A stretch of DNA of 64,000 bases from Ascidiaceihabitans sp023955215 (GTDB lineage: Bacteria; Pseudomonadota; Alphaproteobacteria; Rhodobacterales; Rhodobacteraceae), in assembly GCA_943788345.1 (NCBI GenBank), contig CALSPX010000001.1:124001-188000 (forward strand). Direction: 5' to 3'. The position numbers and the translations under genes are program-made. Under the pieces are notes generated by a model. The model had not been told where the DNA came from and searched no databases. It saw nothing but the letters and a program-made list of their open reading frames with translations. How positions within the stretch are numbered: position 1 is the first letter of the stretch; each line of letters begins with the position of its first letter. Of the stretch, positions 52,271-61,528 are shown piece by piece.

Positions 52271-52794
52271 TGGTCAAAGACCAGGGCATCGCTGAAGTCG
52301 ATATTGTTGTCGAAGACAAACGATGGCTTGCCGTTGACTTACAAGCCATTGCGGATCAGGCAGTTGCTGGCGTTTTAGACCGTCTTCAGATTGATGGTGA
52401 GGATGTTGAGGTCGCTATTCTCGCTTGTGGTGATGCACGGATCACTGAACTGAATGCGGATTTTCGCGAAAAACCAACTGCCACCAATGTGTTAAGTTGG
52501 CCTGCTGCAGAACTTAGTTCCCAGGTTGCGGGTGGACTTCCCGATAGCCCAATCGCCGATCTTATGGGTGGTGTTGAATTGGGCGACATTGCAATCAGCT
52601 ATGATACTTGTGCATCCGAAGCGGCGGCTGCAGGTAAGGTCATACAAGACCATGTGATGCACTTGATGATCCACGGGGCGCTTCATTTGCTAGGTTTTGA
52701 TCACGTGCGTGACCAAGATGCCACGTTGATGGAAGCGTTAGAGGTGGAAATACTTGAAAAAATGGGCATAGATGACCCATATTACACAACATAG
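52270..52794 (+). CDS. ybeY: endoribonuclease YbeY, rRNA maturation factor
   Basis: A 174-residue UPF0054 metalloprotein with the zinc-binding signature HGALHLLGFDH (H135, H139, H145) and NVLSWP. It processes 16S rRNA 3' ends and takes part in ribosome quality control. ATG 52270 overlaps the phoH stop (TGATG), indicating coupling. Confidence 0.95.
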   Translation: MVKDQGIAEVDIVVEDKRWLAVDLQAIADQAVAGVLDRLQIDGEDVEVAILACGDARITELNADFREKPTATNVLSWPAAELSSQVAGGLPDSPIADLMGGVELGDIAISYDTCASEAAAAGKVIQDHVMHLMIHGALHLLGFDHVRDQDATLMEALEVEILEKMGIDDPYYTT

Positions 52795-52853
52795 GCAGAC
52801 CACTCTGCCGCGATGAACTGGCAGAATTCCCTGCCTCTACAGAACGGAACCCA

Positions 52854-53792
52854 ATGGGCGACACTGACGACGGATCGTCTGGCGCAGCGCAACGCGCGCA
52901 GTCAGACAATGTAGCGACCACCACAACGATTGCCGTTCCTGTTTTGGAACCATCTGAAACTAATGGGCCGCCGACGCGAAAAGCAGGGTTTCTAACCCGC
53001 TTGATTGCGACGCTCAGCCCAACCGATGTAAGCACAGAAGTTCAAACGACCCCGCAGCCGGCACGTTTCAAATACAGCCATGGCATGTTGAACCTGCGCC
53101 GTATGCGGGTTGAAGACGTCGCCTTGCCCAAGGCCGATATTATTGCGGTCTCAATAACGGTGTCGTTGGAAGAATTGGTTGCTAAGTTCAAAGAAAGCGG
53201 CCTAACGCGGTTGCCCGTCTATGATGGTACACTTGATACCCCTGTTGGGTTCGCGCACCTTAAAGACCTTGCCTTGACCCACGGCTTCAATGGTGGTGGT
53301 GGAACATTTGATCTTGCAAAGATGTTGCGGCCTTTGCTGTTTGTTCCGCCATCCATGACGATTGGTGTTTTGCTGACTAAAATGCAGGCCGAACGGCGTC
53401 ACATGGCTTTGGTCATTGATGAATATGGCGGTGTTGATGGGTTGGCAACAATCGAGGATTTGATCGAGCAAGTTATTGGCGAGATCGAAGACGAACATGA
53501 TGTCGACGAAGACCAACATTGGAACCTCGAAAAGCCCGGCGTTTACTTGGCTCTAGCCAAAACGCCCCTTGAGGATTTTGAGACCGAAGTGAACTTGTCT
53601 TTGACAGAACACGAAGACGTGGACGGCGAAGACATCGAAACGCTTGGTGGGCTTGTCTTTATGTTGGCTGGACGCGTTCCTGCACGCGGCGAAGTTGTTA
53701 TGCATCCAGATGGCACCGAATTTGAGGTTGTTGATGCAGATCCTCGCCGGATCAAACGCTTGCGTGTTTGCCTGCCTGATCACGCAGGATGA
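52854..53792 (+). CDS. corC: CorC/HlyC-type CBS-domain protein
   Basis: A 312-residue soluble protein with two CBS domains. The first is RRMRVEDVALPKADIIAVS, and the second ALVIDEYGGVDGLATIEDLIEQVIGEI. A C-terminal CorC_HlyC transporter-associated domain (GGLVFMLAGRVPARGEVV) follows. Linked to magnesium/cobalt efflux or ion sensing. Its end overlaps lnt by 4 bases; the phoH-ybeY-corC-lnt order is conserved in many proteobacteria. Confidence 0.92.
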   Translation: MGDTDDGSSGAAQRAQSDNVATTTTIAVPVLEPSETNGPPTRKAGFLTRLIATLSPTDVSTEVQTTPQPARFKYSHGMLNLRRMRVEDVALPKADIIAVSITVSLEELVAKFKESGLTRLPVYDGTLDTPVGFAHLKDLALTHGFNGGGGTFDLAKMLRPLLFVPPSMTIGVLLTKMQAERRHMALVIDEYGGVDGLATIEDLIEQVIGEIEDEHDVDEDQHWNLEKPGVYLALAKTPLEDFETEVNLSLTEHEDVDGEDIETLGGLVFMLAGRVPARGEVVMHPDGTEFEVVDADPRRIKRLRVCLPDHAG

Positions 53793-55273
53793 TTGATCGC
53801 TTCAAAGCGTTGCCGCTTTGGGTGCAAAGTCTGGGCGCGATCTGCGTTGGTGGAGTGGGTGCGCTGGCCCAGCAACCATTTGGTTTGGTACCGCTGATAC
53901 TTGTTATGTTGGTGCTGGGATTTGCAGCATTATCGGCGTCTTCGAACTTGCGCCATGCCACACGGTTAGGATGGATGGTCGGCTTTGGTTACTTCCTGAT
54001 CACCCTTCAGTGGATAACCGCACCGTTTCAAGTGGATGCACAGCAGACGGCATGGATGGCACCCTTTGCACTTATCTTGATGGCTGGTGGAATGGCGTTG
54101 TTCTGGGGGCTGGCATTTGTGTTGGCAGGTTTTTCAGGGCGGCTTTGGGCATTGATTTTCACATGGCCCTTGGTTGAACTGCTACGCGCTTATGTGTTCA
54201 CGGGTTTTCCATGGGGCACGCCTCCGCAGGCTTTGGTGGATGTCTTCGCAGGGCAAGCTTTGGCGTGGGGTGGTCCACATGGTGTCATGTTGGTCATGTG
54301 CGCTGCGGCTTTTGCGATCTTCCAATCTGCGAAAATGTCCAAGGTGGTGACGTTTGGCGTTGGTATTGTTGCGCTCGCAGTCACTCTCAGCCCACCTTTA
54401 GCTGGTAGCGCGCAATTGACCGAACACACCGTCCGACTTGTTCAGCCCAATGCCCCACAGCGCGACAAGTGGAACCCAGAGAAGTTTGGGGTCTTTATCA
54501 ATCGATTGCTACAATCCACACAGGCGGGCGATGTGCCTGACTTGGTCCTTTGGCCTGAAACCGCGCTGCCGTACCTTGCACACAATGCACCTGGAATCTT
54601 GCAAGCTGCAGGTGAAGCGGGCCGAGGTGCGCCTGTCGCACTAGGGATTTTGCGGGCCAATGGGCCGACACTATACAACAGCATGGTGGTTTTGGACCCC
54701 GTTGGCCAAATCACGGCAACCTATGACAAGCATCATTTGGTGCCATTTGGCGAATACATGCCGTTTCGCCCAGTTCTGTCTGCCCTCGGACTGCACGTAT
54801 TCGCCGACATGTTCGGTGATGGCTTCGGTGAAGGGGGCGGCGCGCAGACACTTGATTTTGGGCTGCTGGGCAAAGCACTGCCATTGATCTGCTACGAGGC
54901 CGTTTTCGCGCATGACGTTGGCGGGGCTGCGGAAAGACCAGATTTTTTAATACAACTTACAAATGACGCATGGTTCGGAACGTTTGCAGGGCCAAAGCAG
55001 CATTTGGCACAGGCTAAAATGCGCTCGATTGAACAAGGCCTGCCAATGGCGCGCGCCGCCAATACGGGGATCAGCGCTATGATCGATCCCTATGGCCGCG
55101 TATTGAAAAGCCTCGCGTTGAATGAAGCGGGCTATGTGGATGCCTCATTGCCGATGCCCTTGCCACCGACGATTTACAGTAAGCTTGGCGACCTGCCGAT
55201 TGCACTTCTGTTGATTTTTGTGACTTTCATGGTTCTTTTACCAAAAATGACGTTTGGCCGCAGCCACGACTGA
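53789..55273 (+). CDS. lnt: apolipoprotein N-acyltransferase
   Basis: A 494-residue protein with N-terminal membrane helices and a C-terminal nitrilase-like domain. The catalytic triad residues are E in WPETALPYLA, K in DKHHLVPFGEY and C in LICYEAVF. It adds the third acyl chain to lipoproteins in the inner membrane, and a candidate client lipoprotein lies upstream at 50763. It overlaps corC and ends about 40 bases before the metK riboswitch. Confidence 0.95.
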   Translation: MIDRFKALPLWVQSLGAICVGGVGALAQQPFGLVPLILVMLVLGFAALSASSNLRHATRLGWMVGFGYFLITLQWITAPFQVDAQQTAWMAPFALILMAGGMALFWGLAFVLAGFSGRLWALIFTWPLVELLRAYVFTGFPWGTPPQALVDVFAGQALAWGGPHGVMLVMCAAAFAIFQSAKMSKVVTFGVGIVALAVTLSPPLAGSAQLTEHTVRLVQPNAPQRDKWNPEKFGVFINRLLQSTQAGDVPDLVLWPETALPYLAHNAPGILQAAGEAGRGAPVALGILRANGPTLYNSMVVLDPVGQITATYDKHHLVPFGEYMPFRPVLSALGLHVFADMFGDGFGEGGGAQTLDFGLLGKALPLICYEAVFAHDVGGAAERPDFLIQLTNDAWFGTFAGPKQHLAQAKMRSIEQGLPMARAANTGISAMIDPYGRVLKSLALNEAGYVDASLPMPLPPTIYSKLGDLPIALLLIFVTFMVLLPKMTFGRSHD

Positions 55274-55315
55274 TTGACTGCCCGACCGAGGGCGGTTAGC
55301 CGAGGGTCTGATGTA

Positions 55316-55360
55316 CCACAACGGCTTCCTGACGTGGCACACATAAAAATATTGGAGCAC
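55316..55360 (+). promoter_or_regulatory. SAM/SAH riboswitch upstream of metK
   Basis: The sequence CCACAACGGCTTCCTGACGTGG (written here only as the stem CCAC 55316-55319 with GTGG 55333-55336 around ACGGCTTCCTGA) is followed after a short A-rich linker by ATTGGAGCA (55351-55359). GCTTCC can pair with GGAGC as a pseudoknot. This matches the known SAM/SAH aptamer core of Rhodobacterales metK leaders. The pseudoknot would bury the GGAG ribosome site when SAM is bound and so shut off translation. Confidence 0.9.
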
Positions 55361-55363
55361 TAT

Positions 55364-56545
55364 ATGTCCCGTAAAAATTATACTTTCACCTCGGAATCCG
55401 TTTCCGAAGGCCACCCAGATAAACTGTGTGATCGCATTTCGGATGCGGTGTTGGATGCGTTCTTGAGTGAAGAACCAGAAGCGCGTGTTGCGGCGGAAAC
55501 CTTTGCAACAACCAATCGCGTTGTCATCGGTGGTGAAGTCGGATTGTCGGATCAATCGAAACTTAAAGACTACATGGGGCGCATTGATCAAATCGCACGC
55601 GACTGTGTCAAAGACATCGGTTACGAGCAAGATAAGTTCCACTGGAACACGATTGAAGTTACGAACCTATTGCACGAACAGTCAGCTCACATCGCTCAAG
55701 GTGTTGATGCGGCGGCAGACAAAGATGAAGGCGCAGGCGACCAAGGCATTATGTTTGGTTACGCGACAACTGAAACTGAAGAGCTGATGCCGGCCCCGAT
55801 TCAGTATTCCCATGCGATCCTTCGCCGTTTGGCTGAGGTGCGCAAGAATGGTACTGAGCCAGCTTTGGGCCCAGACGCGAAAAGTCAGTTGTCGGTGATC
55901 TACCGTGACGGCAAACCAGTTGGTGTCTCTTCAATTGTATTGTCTACACAGCACGTTGATCCAAACCTTGAGTCCTCTGACATCCGTGCGATCGTTGAAC
56001 CATATATCCTTGAGGTTCTTCCTGAAGGCTGGATTACCCCTGATACCGCATGGCATGTTAACCCAACTGGTAAGTTCGTAATTGGTGGACCAGATGGCGA
56101 TGCAGGCCTAACAGGCCGTAAGATTATCGTTGATACATACGGCGGTGCAGCACCGCACGGCGGTGGCGCATTCTCTGGTAAGGATCCAACAAAGGTTGAC
56201 CGTTCTGCTGCATATGCTTCGCGTTATTTGGCAAAAAACATTGTCGCATCAGGCATGGCTGACAAATGTACTGTACAATTGAGCTACGCAATTGGCGTAG
56301 CCAAGCCGTTGTCGATCTATTGCGATACATTCGGCACGGGCCAAGTTGACGATGCCATGATCGAAAAAGCGATCGATAGCGTTATGGACCTGACACCACG
56401 CGGCATCCGTTCGCACCTTGGTCTGAACAAACCAATCTATGAGCGGACAGCGGCCTATGGCCACTTTGGCCGTGCGCCTGAAGCTGATGGTGGTTTCAGC
56501 TGGGAGAAAACGGATTTGGTAGAAGCTTTGAAAAAAGCCGTTTAA
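55364..56545 (+). CDS. metK: S-adenosylmethionine synthase
   Basis: A 393-residue methionine adenosyltransferase that makes SAM from methionine and ATP. Its signatures are FTSESVSEGHPDKLCD, GAGDQGIMFGYA and GGGAFSGKDPTKVDRS. ATG 55364 lies 4 bases after the GGAGCA that forms the riboswitch pseudoknot, so the short start is right and translation is probably repressed by its own product. The upstream frame through the leader is not coding. Confidence 0.97.
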   Translation: MSRKNYTFTSESVSEGHPDKLCDRISDAVLDAFLSEEPEARVAAETFATTNRVVIGGEVGLSDQSKLKDYMGRIDQIARDCVKDIGYEQDKFHWNTIEVTNLLHEQSAHIAQGVDAAADKDEGAGDQGIMFGYATTETEELMPAPIQYSHAILRRLAEVRKNGTEPALGPDAKSQLSVIYRDGKPVGVSSIVLSTQHVDPNLESSDIRAIVEPYILEVLPEGWITPDTAWHVNPTGKFVIGGPDGDAGLTGRKIIVDTYGGAAPHGGGAFSGKDPTKVDRSAAYASRYLAKNIVASGMADKCTVQLSYAIGVAKPLSIYCDTFGTGQVDDAMIEKAIDSVMDLTPRGIRSHLGLNKPIYERTAAYGHFGRAPEADGGFSWEKTDLVEALKKAV

Positions 56546-56567
56546 CTTTAGTTATATAATTTTTCAG

Positions 56568-56604
56568 ACGGGCAGCGATCATTCTTGACGCTGCCCGTTG
56601 CCGT
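56568..56604 (+). terminator. rho-independent terminator after metK
   Basis: ACGGGCAGCG (56568-56577) pairs with CGCTGCCCGT (56589-56598), then TGCCGTTTTT. Confidence 0.8.
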
Positions 56605-56691
56605 TTTTACAGCGTGCTAATCGATGGTATTAATCGGTCTGTTCCGTAGCATACGCTTGCCTTGATGCGCTGCGCTGGCTAAACCGCGCCC

Positions 56692-57393
56692 ATGACACAA
56701 CCTGTACGCCCACACCGCAATTTTTATGGCCGCCTCAAAGGCAAGCACCTCAAGCAATCGCAAGAGGGCTATTTGGCCGAAGACCTTGATGCATTGTCCC
56801 CGGGGGCAGTCGATTGGGATGTGAACCCCGACCGTAATAATCTGGATCTGAACGCCTTGTTTGAAGGCAAGCCTACGTGGCTTGAAATCGGCTTTGGTGG
56901 TGGTGAACACATGGTGCACCAATGTGGCCAAAACCCTGATGTTGGCATCATCGGATGCGAACCCTACATCAACGGCGTTGCGATGCTTCTGGGCAAGATC
57001 AGAAAAGCGGGTGTCAAAAACCTTGCGGTTTATCCGGGTGACGTGCGCGATATGTTTGATGTGCTGCCTGATGCCTCCATTGATCGTGCGTTTCTTCTTT
57101 ACCCTGACCCGTGGCCGAAATCGCGCCACCATCGTCGTCGTTTTGTAACCGAAGAACATCTTGCGCCCCTTGCTCGCGTTCTGAAACCGGGTTCAATTTT
57201 TCGCGTTGCGACTGACATTCCTGACTATGTGCGTCAAACCATGCAAGAAGTCCCAAAGCAGCCGTTTGAATGGACGGCTGAGGGACCAGAAGATTGGCGC
57301 GGACCGTGGGATGATTGGATCAGCACACGTTACGAACAAAAAGCGCTACGCGAAGATCGCACACCGCACTACATGACCTTTATCCGTAAATAG
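56692..57393 (+). CDS. trmB: tRNA (guanine-N7-)-methyltransferase
   Basis: A 233-residue SAM methyltransferase that modifies G46 of tRNAs. It has SAM-binding LEIGFGGGEHM, GCEPYINGV and the TrmB motif FLLYPDPWPKSRHHRRRF. The gene follows metK, the source of its cofactor, but is separated by a terminator and about 90 bases. Confidence 0.95.
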   Translation: MTQPVRPHRNFYGRLKGKHLKQSQEGYLAEDLDALSPGAVDWDVNPDRNNLDLNALFEGKPTWLEIGFGGGEHMVHQCGQNPDVGIIGCEPYINGVAMLLGKIRKAGVKNLAVYPGDVRDMFDVLPDASIDRAFLLYPDPWPKSRHHRRRFVTEEHLAPLARVLKPGSIFRVATDIPDYVRQTMQEVPKQPFEWTAEGPEDWRGPWDDWISTRYEQKALREDRTPHYMTFIRK

Positions 57394-57473
57394 GCATTTC
57401 GCCTTTCGACTGGACCAAAGTCTGCGCAGACGATAGGTCTGGCGCTAACTTTAGACGATTTGAAAGACTGCAT

Positions 57474-58823
57474 ATGTCCAGCCACGGCACCCCAATTCCG
57501 ATGACATCCTACGCTTGTGGGCCACTTAATGGGCACGCTGAAGTGCCGGGTGATAAATCAATTTCTCACCGGTCTTTGATTTTAGGTGCGCTCAGTGTCG
57601 GTGAAACCAAAATCAGCGGATTGTTGGAAGGTCAAGACGTCCTTGATACCGCGAAAGCCATGCGTGCTTTTGGGGCTGAGGTCACTGATCTGGGTGAGGG
57701 AAATTGGTCCGTGCACGGCGTTGGCGTTGGGGGCTTTGCAGAACCTGAAAATATCATCGACTGCGGTAACTCTGGAACAGGCGTGCGCCTGATCATGGGC
57801 GTTATGGCGACATCACCAATCACAGCGACCTTTACGGGTGATGCCAGCCTGAATGGCCGTCCAATGGCACGTGTTACTGATCCCTTGGCTGAATTTGGTT
57901 GCCAAAGCGTTGGCCGCAAAGGTGGCCGTTTGCCGATGACACTTGTTGGTGCCGCAGATCCTGTCCCTGTGCGCTACGTTGTGCCTGTGCCATCCGCGCA
58001 AGTTAAATCGGCGGTTCTGTTTGCAGGTCTGAACGCGCCCGGAAAAACGGTTGTCATTGAGAAAGAAGCGACACGTGATCATACGGAACGTATGCTTGCT
58101 GGTTTTGGTGCCGAAATCACGACTGAAGTAACTGACGAAGGCCGTGTTATTACACTGACCGGCCAGCCAGAATTGAAGCCACAAACCATTGCAGTTCCAC
58201 GCGATCCATCCAGCGCTGCTTTTCCAGTATGTGCCGCGATCATCGTCCCGGGTTCGGATGTTTTGGTGCCAGGCATCGGCTTGAACCCTACACGCGCTGG
58301 GTTGTTCACAACACTACGCGAAATGGGTGCAGACCTTACCTACGAAAACGAACGCGAAGAAGGCGGCGAACCAGTTGCAGACCTGCGCGCACGTTTCTCA
58401 CCTGATCTGCACGGTATTGAGGTTCCAGCGGAACGCGCTGCTAGCATGATCGACGAATACCCTGTGCTTTCCGTCGTTGCGTCCTTTGCTACAGGCAAAA
58501 CACATATGCCGGGCGTCAGAGAGCTGCGCGTAAAAGAAAGCGACCGTATTGATGCAATGGCAACGGGCTTGCGCGCCAACGGTGTTGAAGTGGACGAGGG
58601 GCCGGATTGGTGGTCCGTTCATGGTTTGGGACATGGCAAGGTCAAGGGTGGGGCCACATGTGCCAGCCACCTTGATCACCGCATTGCGATGTCCTTCATG
58701 ATCATGGGCATGGCAGCATCAAACCCTGTGTCACTTGATGACGGTGGACCAATTGCAACGTCATTCCCGATTTTTGAGGGATTGATGGGCGGTTTGGGTG
58801 CTGACGTAAGACGCGACGGGTAA
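57474..58823 (+). CDS. aroA: 3-phosphoshikimate 1-carboxyvinyltransferase (EPSP synthase), CP4-like
   Basis: A 449-residue EPSP synthase that joins shikimate-3-phosphate and PEP in aromatic amino-acid synthesis. The start VPGDKSISHRSLILGALSVGE, PSAQVKSAVLFAGLNAPG, the stretch around ASMIDEYPVLSVVAS, and RVKESDR follow the Agrobacterium CP4-type (class II-like) sequence. In the PEP-site loop it has CGNSGTGVRL where CP4 has a variant with alanines, so the loop here is of the ordinary glycine type. It overlaps the next gene by one base (TAATG). Confidence 0.95.
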   Translation: MSSHGTPIPMTSYACGPLNGHAEVPGDKSISHRSLILGALSVGETKISGLLEGQDVLDTAKAMRAFGAEVTDLGEGNWSVHGVGVGGFAEPENIIDCGNSGTGVRLIMGVMATSPITATFTGDASLNGRPMARVTDPLAEFGCQSVGRKGGRLPMTLVGAADPVPVRYVVPVPSAQVKSAVLFAGLNAPGKTVVIEKEATRDHTERMLAGFGAEITTEVTDEGRVITLTGQPELKPQTIAVPRDPSSAAFPVCAAIIVPGSDVLVPGIGLNPTRAGLFTTLREMGADLTYENEREEGGEPVADLRARFSPDLHGIEVPAERAASMIDEYPVLSVVASFATGKTHMPGVRELRVKESDRIDAMATGLRANGVEVDEGPDWWSVHGLGHGKVKGGATCASHLDHRIAMSFMIMGMAASNPVSLDDGGPIATSFPIFEGLMGGLGADVRRDG

Positions 58824-59311
58824 TGGCGATTACGACAAAAACGATTGCGATTTTGGCAATTGCTTCGGCGATTGGATTTGGATCTCTGGTCGTTTTGTCA
58901 GAAATTTACCTAAGTGTTGGCTTTGGTCTGCTCGATGGTCGCCTTAACGGCTATGACGTTGAGGCTGTAAACGCATATCTTGCGTTGTTGTCTTCGGAAA
59001 ACCGTCAGTTTTACATCGGCCCTTTCCGCGCATTGGACACCATCGTCCCTCCGCTATTGGCCACAACCTTTGCCGCGATCATTTGGACGCTTGGTAGCAC
59101 TCTTTGGCGCACAGCGGTCGTTTTCCCACTGATCTATGTGATTGCTGACTTGCGTGAGAACGCTTTGGTCGGACAAATTTTGCAAGCAACCACGCTCGAC
59201 GCTGAAACGGTTTCTCGTGCGAGTGATATGACACAACTAAAATGGCTGTTCACAGTGCTGTCTTTGGCAGTGGTGTTATGGCTATGGCGACAAGGACGAA
59301 CACAGGCATGA
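58823..59311 (+). CDS. small integral membrane protein between aroA and cmk
   Basis: A 162-residue protein with hydrophobic helices TIAILAIASAIGFGSLVVLS, TIVPPLLATTFAAIIWTLG, TAVVFPLIYVIADLRENAL and LKWLFTVLSLAVVLWLW, about four spans. I do not recognise the family. It is coupled on both sides (TAATG with aroA, ATGA with cmk), so it is certainly translated with them, but it has no obvious part in either pathway. Confidence 0.8.
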   Translation: MAITTKTIAILAIASAIGFGSLVVLSEIYLSVGFGLLDGRLNGYDVEAVNAYLALLSSENRQFYIGPFRALDTIVPPLLATTFAAIIWTLGSTLWRTAVVFPLIYVIADLRENALVGQILQATTLDAETVSRASDMTQLKWLFTVLSLAVVLWLWRQGRTQA

Positions 59312-59919
59312 CCGAACCATTTACAATTGCGATCGATGGACCCGCCGCAGCAGGAAAAGGCACGATTTCCAAGGCAGTTGCCGCGCATTTCGGATTTGCT
59401 CATCTTGATACCGGGCTGCTGTACCGCGCTGTTGGCGCAAAGGTCATGACTGGCAGCGATGCGATTGAAGCCGCTGTTGGATTGCGCGCCGAAGACTTAG
59501 ACGTTGACGGCTTGCGCACAGCCGAAGTTGCCCAAGCTGCCAGCAAAGTTGCGGTTATCGCAGAAGTTCGCGCAGCCCTCCTCGATTTCCAGCGCGCGTT
59601 TGCGCGCCGGGCAGGCGGCGCGGTTCTGGATGGGCGTGATATTGGTACGGTGATTTGCCCACAAGCCGAAGTCAAATTGTTCGTAACAGCCAGCGCCGAA
59701 GTGCGCGGTAAGCGTCGCTATGATGAATTGGTTGGGCGGGGGGATACAGTCACTCTGGACGACGTGATCGAAGATGTGCGCGCCCGTGATGCACGTGACA
59801 TGGAGCGGGTCGCGGCACCACTAAAGCCTGCTGAAGATGCGCATGTTCTGGACACATCAGCGCTAAGTATTTCCGATGCCGTGGCACAAGCTATCGCTGC
59901 AATCACACAAAGGGTGTAG
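59308..59919 (+). CDS. cmk: cytidylate kinase
   Basis: A 203-residue P-loop kinase phosphorylating CMP/dCMP. It has Walker A GPAAAGKGT (11-19), HLDTGLLYRAVG, DGRDIGTVICPQAEVKLFVTA and the lid RDARDMERVAAPL. ATG 59308 overlaps the preceding stop (ATGA); the longer frame from 59242 is inside the previous gene. The aroA-cmk-rpsA neighbourhood is widely conserved. Confidence 0.94.
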   Translation: MTEPFTIAIDGPAAAGKGTISKAVAAHFGFAHLDTGLLYRAVGAKVMTGSDAIEAAVGLRAEDLDVDGLRTAEVAQAASKVAVIAEVRAALLDFQRAFARRAGGAVLDGRDIGTVICPQAEVKLFVTASAEVRGKRRYDELVGRGDTVTLDDVIEDVRARDARDMERVAAPLKPAEDAHVLDTSALSISDAVAQAIAAITQRV

Positions 59920-59978
59920 TTGCTGGCACTGCCCTGCGGATTTTTTATGAGACTCGCAGGACAGTGTTTAGGTAACTG

Positions 59979-60398
59979 TCAGAACTTGATCACAATTTTG
60001 ATCGTGATTTCAAACTTTGGACCTTTTGATAGAAGACGGACTATGTTTTCGCCCTCGGTCAAACCTTTGTCGCCATACGCGCGATCAATCGCCTCGCCAT
60101 CAATGCCATCGAACTTAATTCCCCAAGCCTTTGACAACTTTTGAATAAGCATCTTTGAAAAAACATGTACTTGCTCGCGTTTGTCATAGCCGTTTAGCTC
60201 TTTCAGCTCGTGATCAGAAAACCGAAGATCTACCGGCTTAGGGGCATCTTCACCTTTCTCAACGGTGGCCGCTGCGAGGAGTGCAATTATGAGGCCGGAA
60301 CCACCTTCAAGCGCGAGGGCTGTTGTAGGAAAAGAAATGGAACTCGCAGCCAGTAATGCGCCGCCTGATGAAAGCAATGTGCGTCGTGAAATCGTCAT
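59979..60398 (-). CDS. hypothetical exported protein with twin-arginine signal
   Basis: A 139-residue protein. The start SRRTLLSSGGALLAASSISF is a likely TAT signal peptide. The mature part is charged and ends in a beta-rich FEITIKIVIKF. No family is recognised. It interrupts the usual cmk-rpsA neighbourhood on the opposite strand. A hairpin-like inverted repeat at about 59928-59966 separates it from cmk. Confidence 0.65.
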   Translation of the reverse strand: MTISRRTLLSSGGALLAASSISFPTTALALEGGSGLIIALLAAATVEKGEDAPKPVDLRFSDHELKELNGYDKREQVHVFSKMLIQKLSKAWGIKFDGIDGEAIDRAYGDKGLTEGENIVRLLSKGPKFEITIKIVIKF

Positions 60399-60659
60399 TG
60401 ATGTATCCTTTGGTTAGATTTGATATCCTAAATTGCTTTTAAATACGGCTCAGAACAATCACCAAGATGGGTGAAAGTTCCCAACTTTCTGCTATGCTGG
60501 GCGACGTCCCCCAACCCGTCTCATGCGGCTGTCTTGGCTATACGAGCGAGGTCGATAAGGTGACTTTAACCACATGAAAAACACGATAAGCAGGGCTGGA
60601 AATATTCTGATCCGGCTCTACGTCCTAGTTTCAAGCTATGAATTAAGGAGCTTCCAGTT

Positions 60660-61202
60660 ATGCCAAAAACAGCTACCCGTGCCGGCAACCGCCTTATGGA
60701 CCGCCCGGAATATGCGTCCAAGCAAAAGCCATTGACCGCTACTGCAGAAACAACAGTGTTTGATGCGGTTTTGGATATGTCCAAGAAGAATTTTGGATCC
60801 GTCGTTGTGATTGATGATGAACGCAAGATTTTGGGTGTTGTTACAGAGCGTGACGTGATGAACAAACTTGTGGCGAAAGGGTTGGATTCCAAAACCACGC
60901 TCTTGTCTGACATAATGACGCCTGATCCGCGTATCGCGCGCGAGACCGATGACATGGTCGATTGGCTGCGCATCATGTCCAACGAACGTTTCCGCCGCTT
61001 GCCAGTGGTTGATGACGAAGGGCGTATCAAAGCGGTATTCACCCAAGGTGATTTCGTTTCCTACACATGGCCGGACCTAATCTATCAAATGAAAGCGATA
61101 GCGTCTGCGACTGTGTTCAAGAACTGGCCAATCGTTCTGATCGGCGGCGGTATCGCGCTTTACACACTGTTGATGGTGATTGTTTTGCGCTCTGTCGGCT
61201 AA
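60660..61202 (+). CDS. two-CBS-domain protein with C-terminal membrane anchor
   Basis: A 180-residue protein. Two CBS motifs are seen (FGSVVVIDDERKILGVVTER about 45-64, and FRRLPVVDDEGRIKAVFTQG about 111-130). A C-terminal hydrophobic helix follows (NWPIVLIGGGIALYTLLMVI). CBS pairs bind adenine nucleotides and act as energy sensors; the tail would anchor it in the inner membrane. AAGGAG precedes the ATG at 60660. Partner unknown. Confidence 0.82.
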   Translation: MPKTATRAGNRLMDRPEYASKQKPLTATAETTVFDAVLDMSKKNFGSVVVIDDERKILGVVTERDVMNKLVAKGLDSKTTLLSDIMTPDPRIARETDDMVDWLRIMSNERFRRLPVVDDEGRIKAVFTQGDFVSYTWPDLIYQMKAIASATVFKNWPIVLIGGGIALYTLLMVIVLRSVG

Positions 61203-61528
61203 GGACGATCTTCGGATGACACGTGGCTGACCTTGCGTTTCCCATTGGGGAAAAGGTCAGCAATTCGTTTCTCAGCGTCAGTATTACAAGGGGTGGCGGA
61301 TCATGCGCTGATCGTCAACAGGCCTTGCAATTTTACAGAATCTCGCATACCCACGCATTTGTCGAAAAGGCGGGTTAACCGTTGGGCAAGATATTTACAG
61401 GGTTCGGTTTTTGCCGACCCTTTTTTGTATTTCCCGATGCCGAACCGTTCGACCAATGAAACCCCAAAGACCGGCGGAGACAACTGCACGGCCAGAATCA
61501 AATATGTAGATTAGGAAATATACGCCAC
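61203..61528 (+). promoter_or_regulatory. rpsA leader region with two hairpins
   Basis: No credible gene lies in these 326 bases. GCTGACCTT (61226-61234) pairs perfectly with AAGGTCAGC (61253-61261), with an inner TTCCC/GGGAA extension. A second hairpin, GGGTTCGG (61400-61407) with CCGACCC (61414-61420, one bulge) plus six T, looks like a terminator. The first could end CBS-gene transcription. The second sits about 100 bases before rpsA and may separate the genes or act as an attenuator. The rpsA promoter was not identified. Confidence 0.5.

Noticed and set aside
59928..59966. Rho-independent terminator after cmk
   Set aside because: The inverted repeat has a mismatch and its T-run is in the loop, not after the stem.
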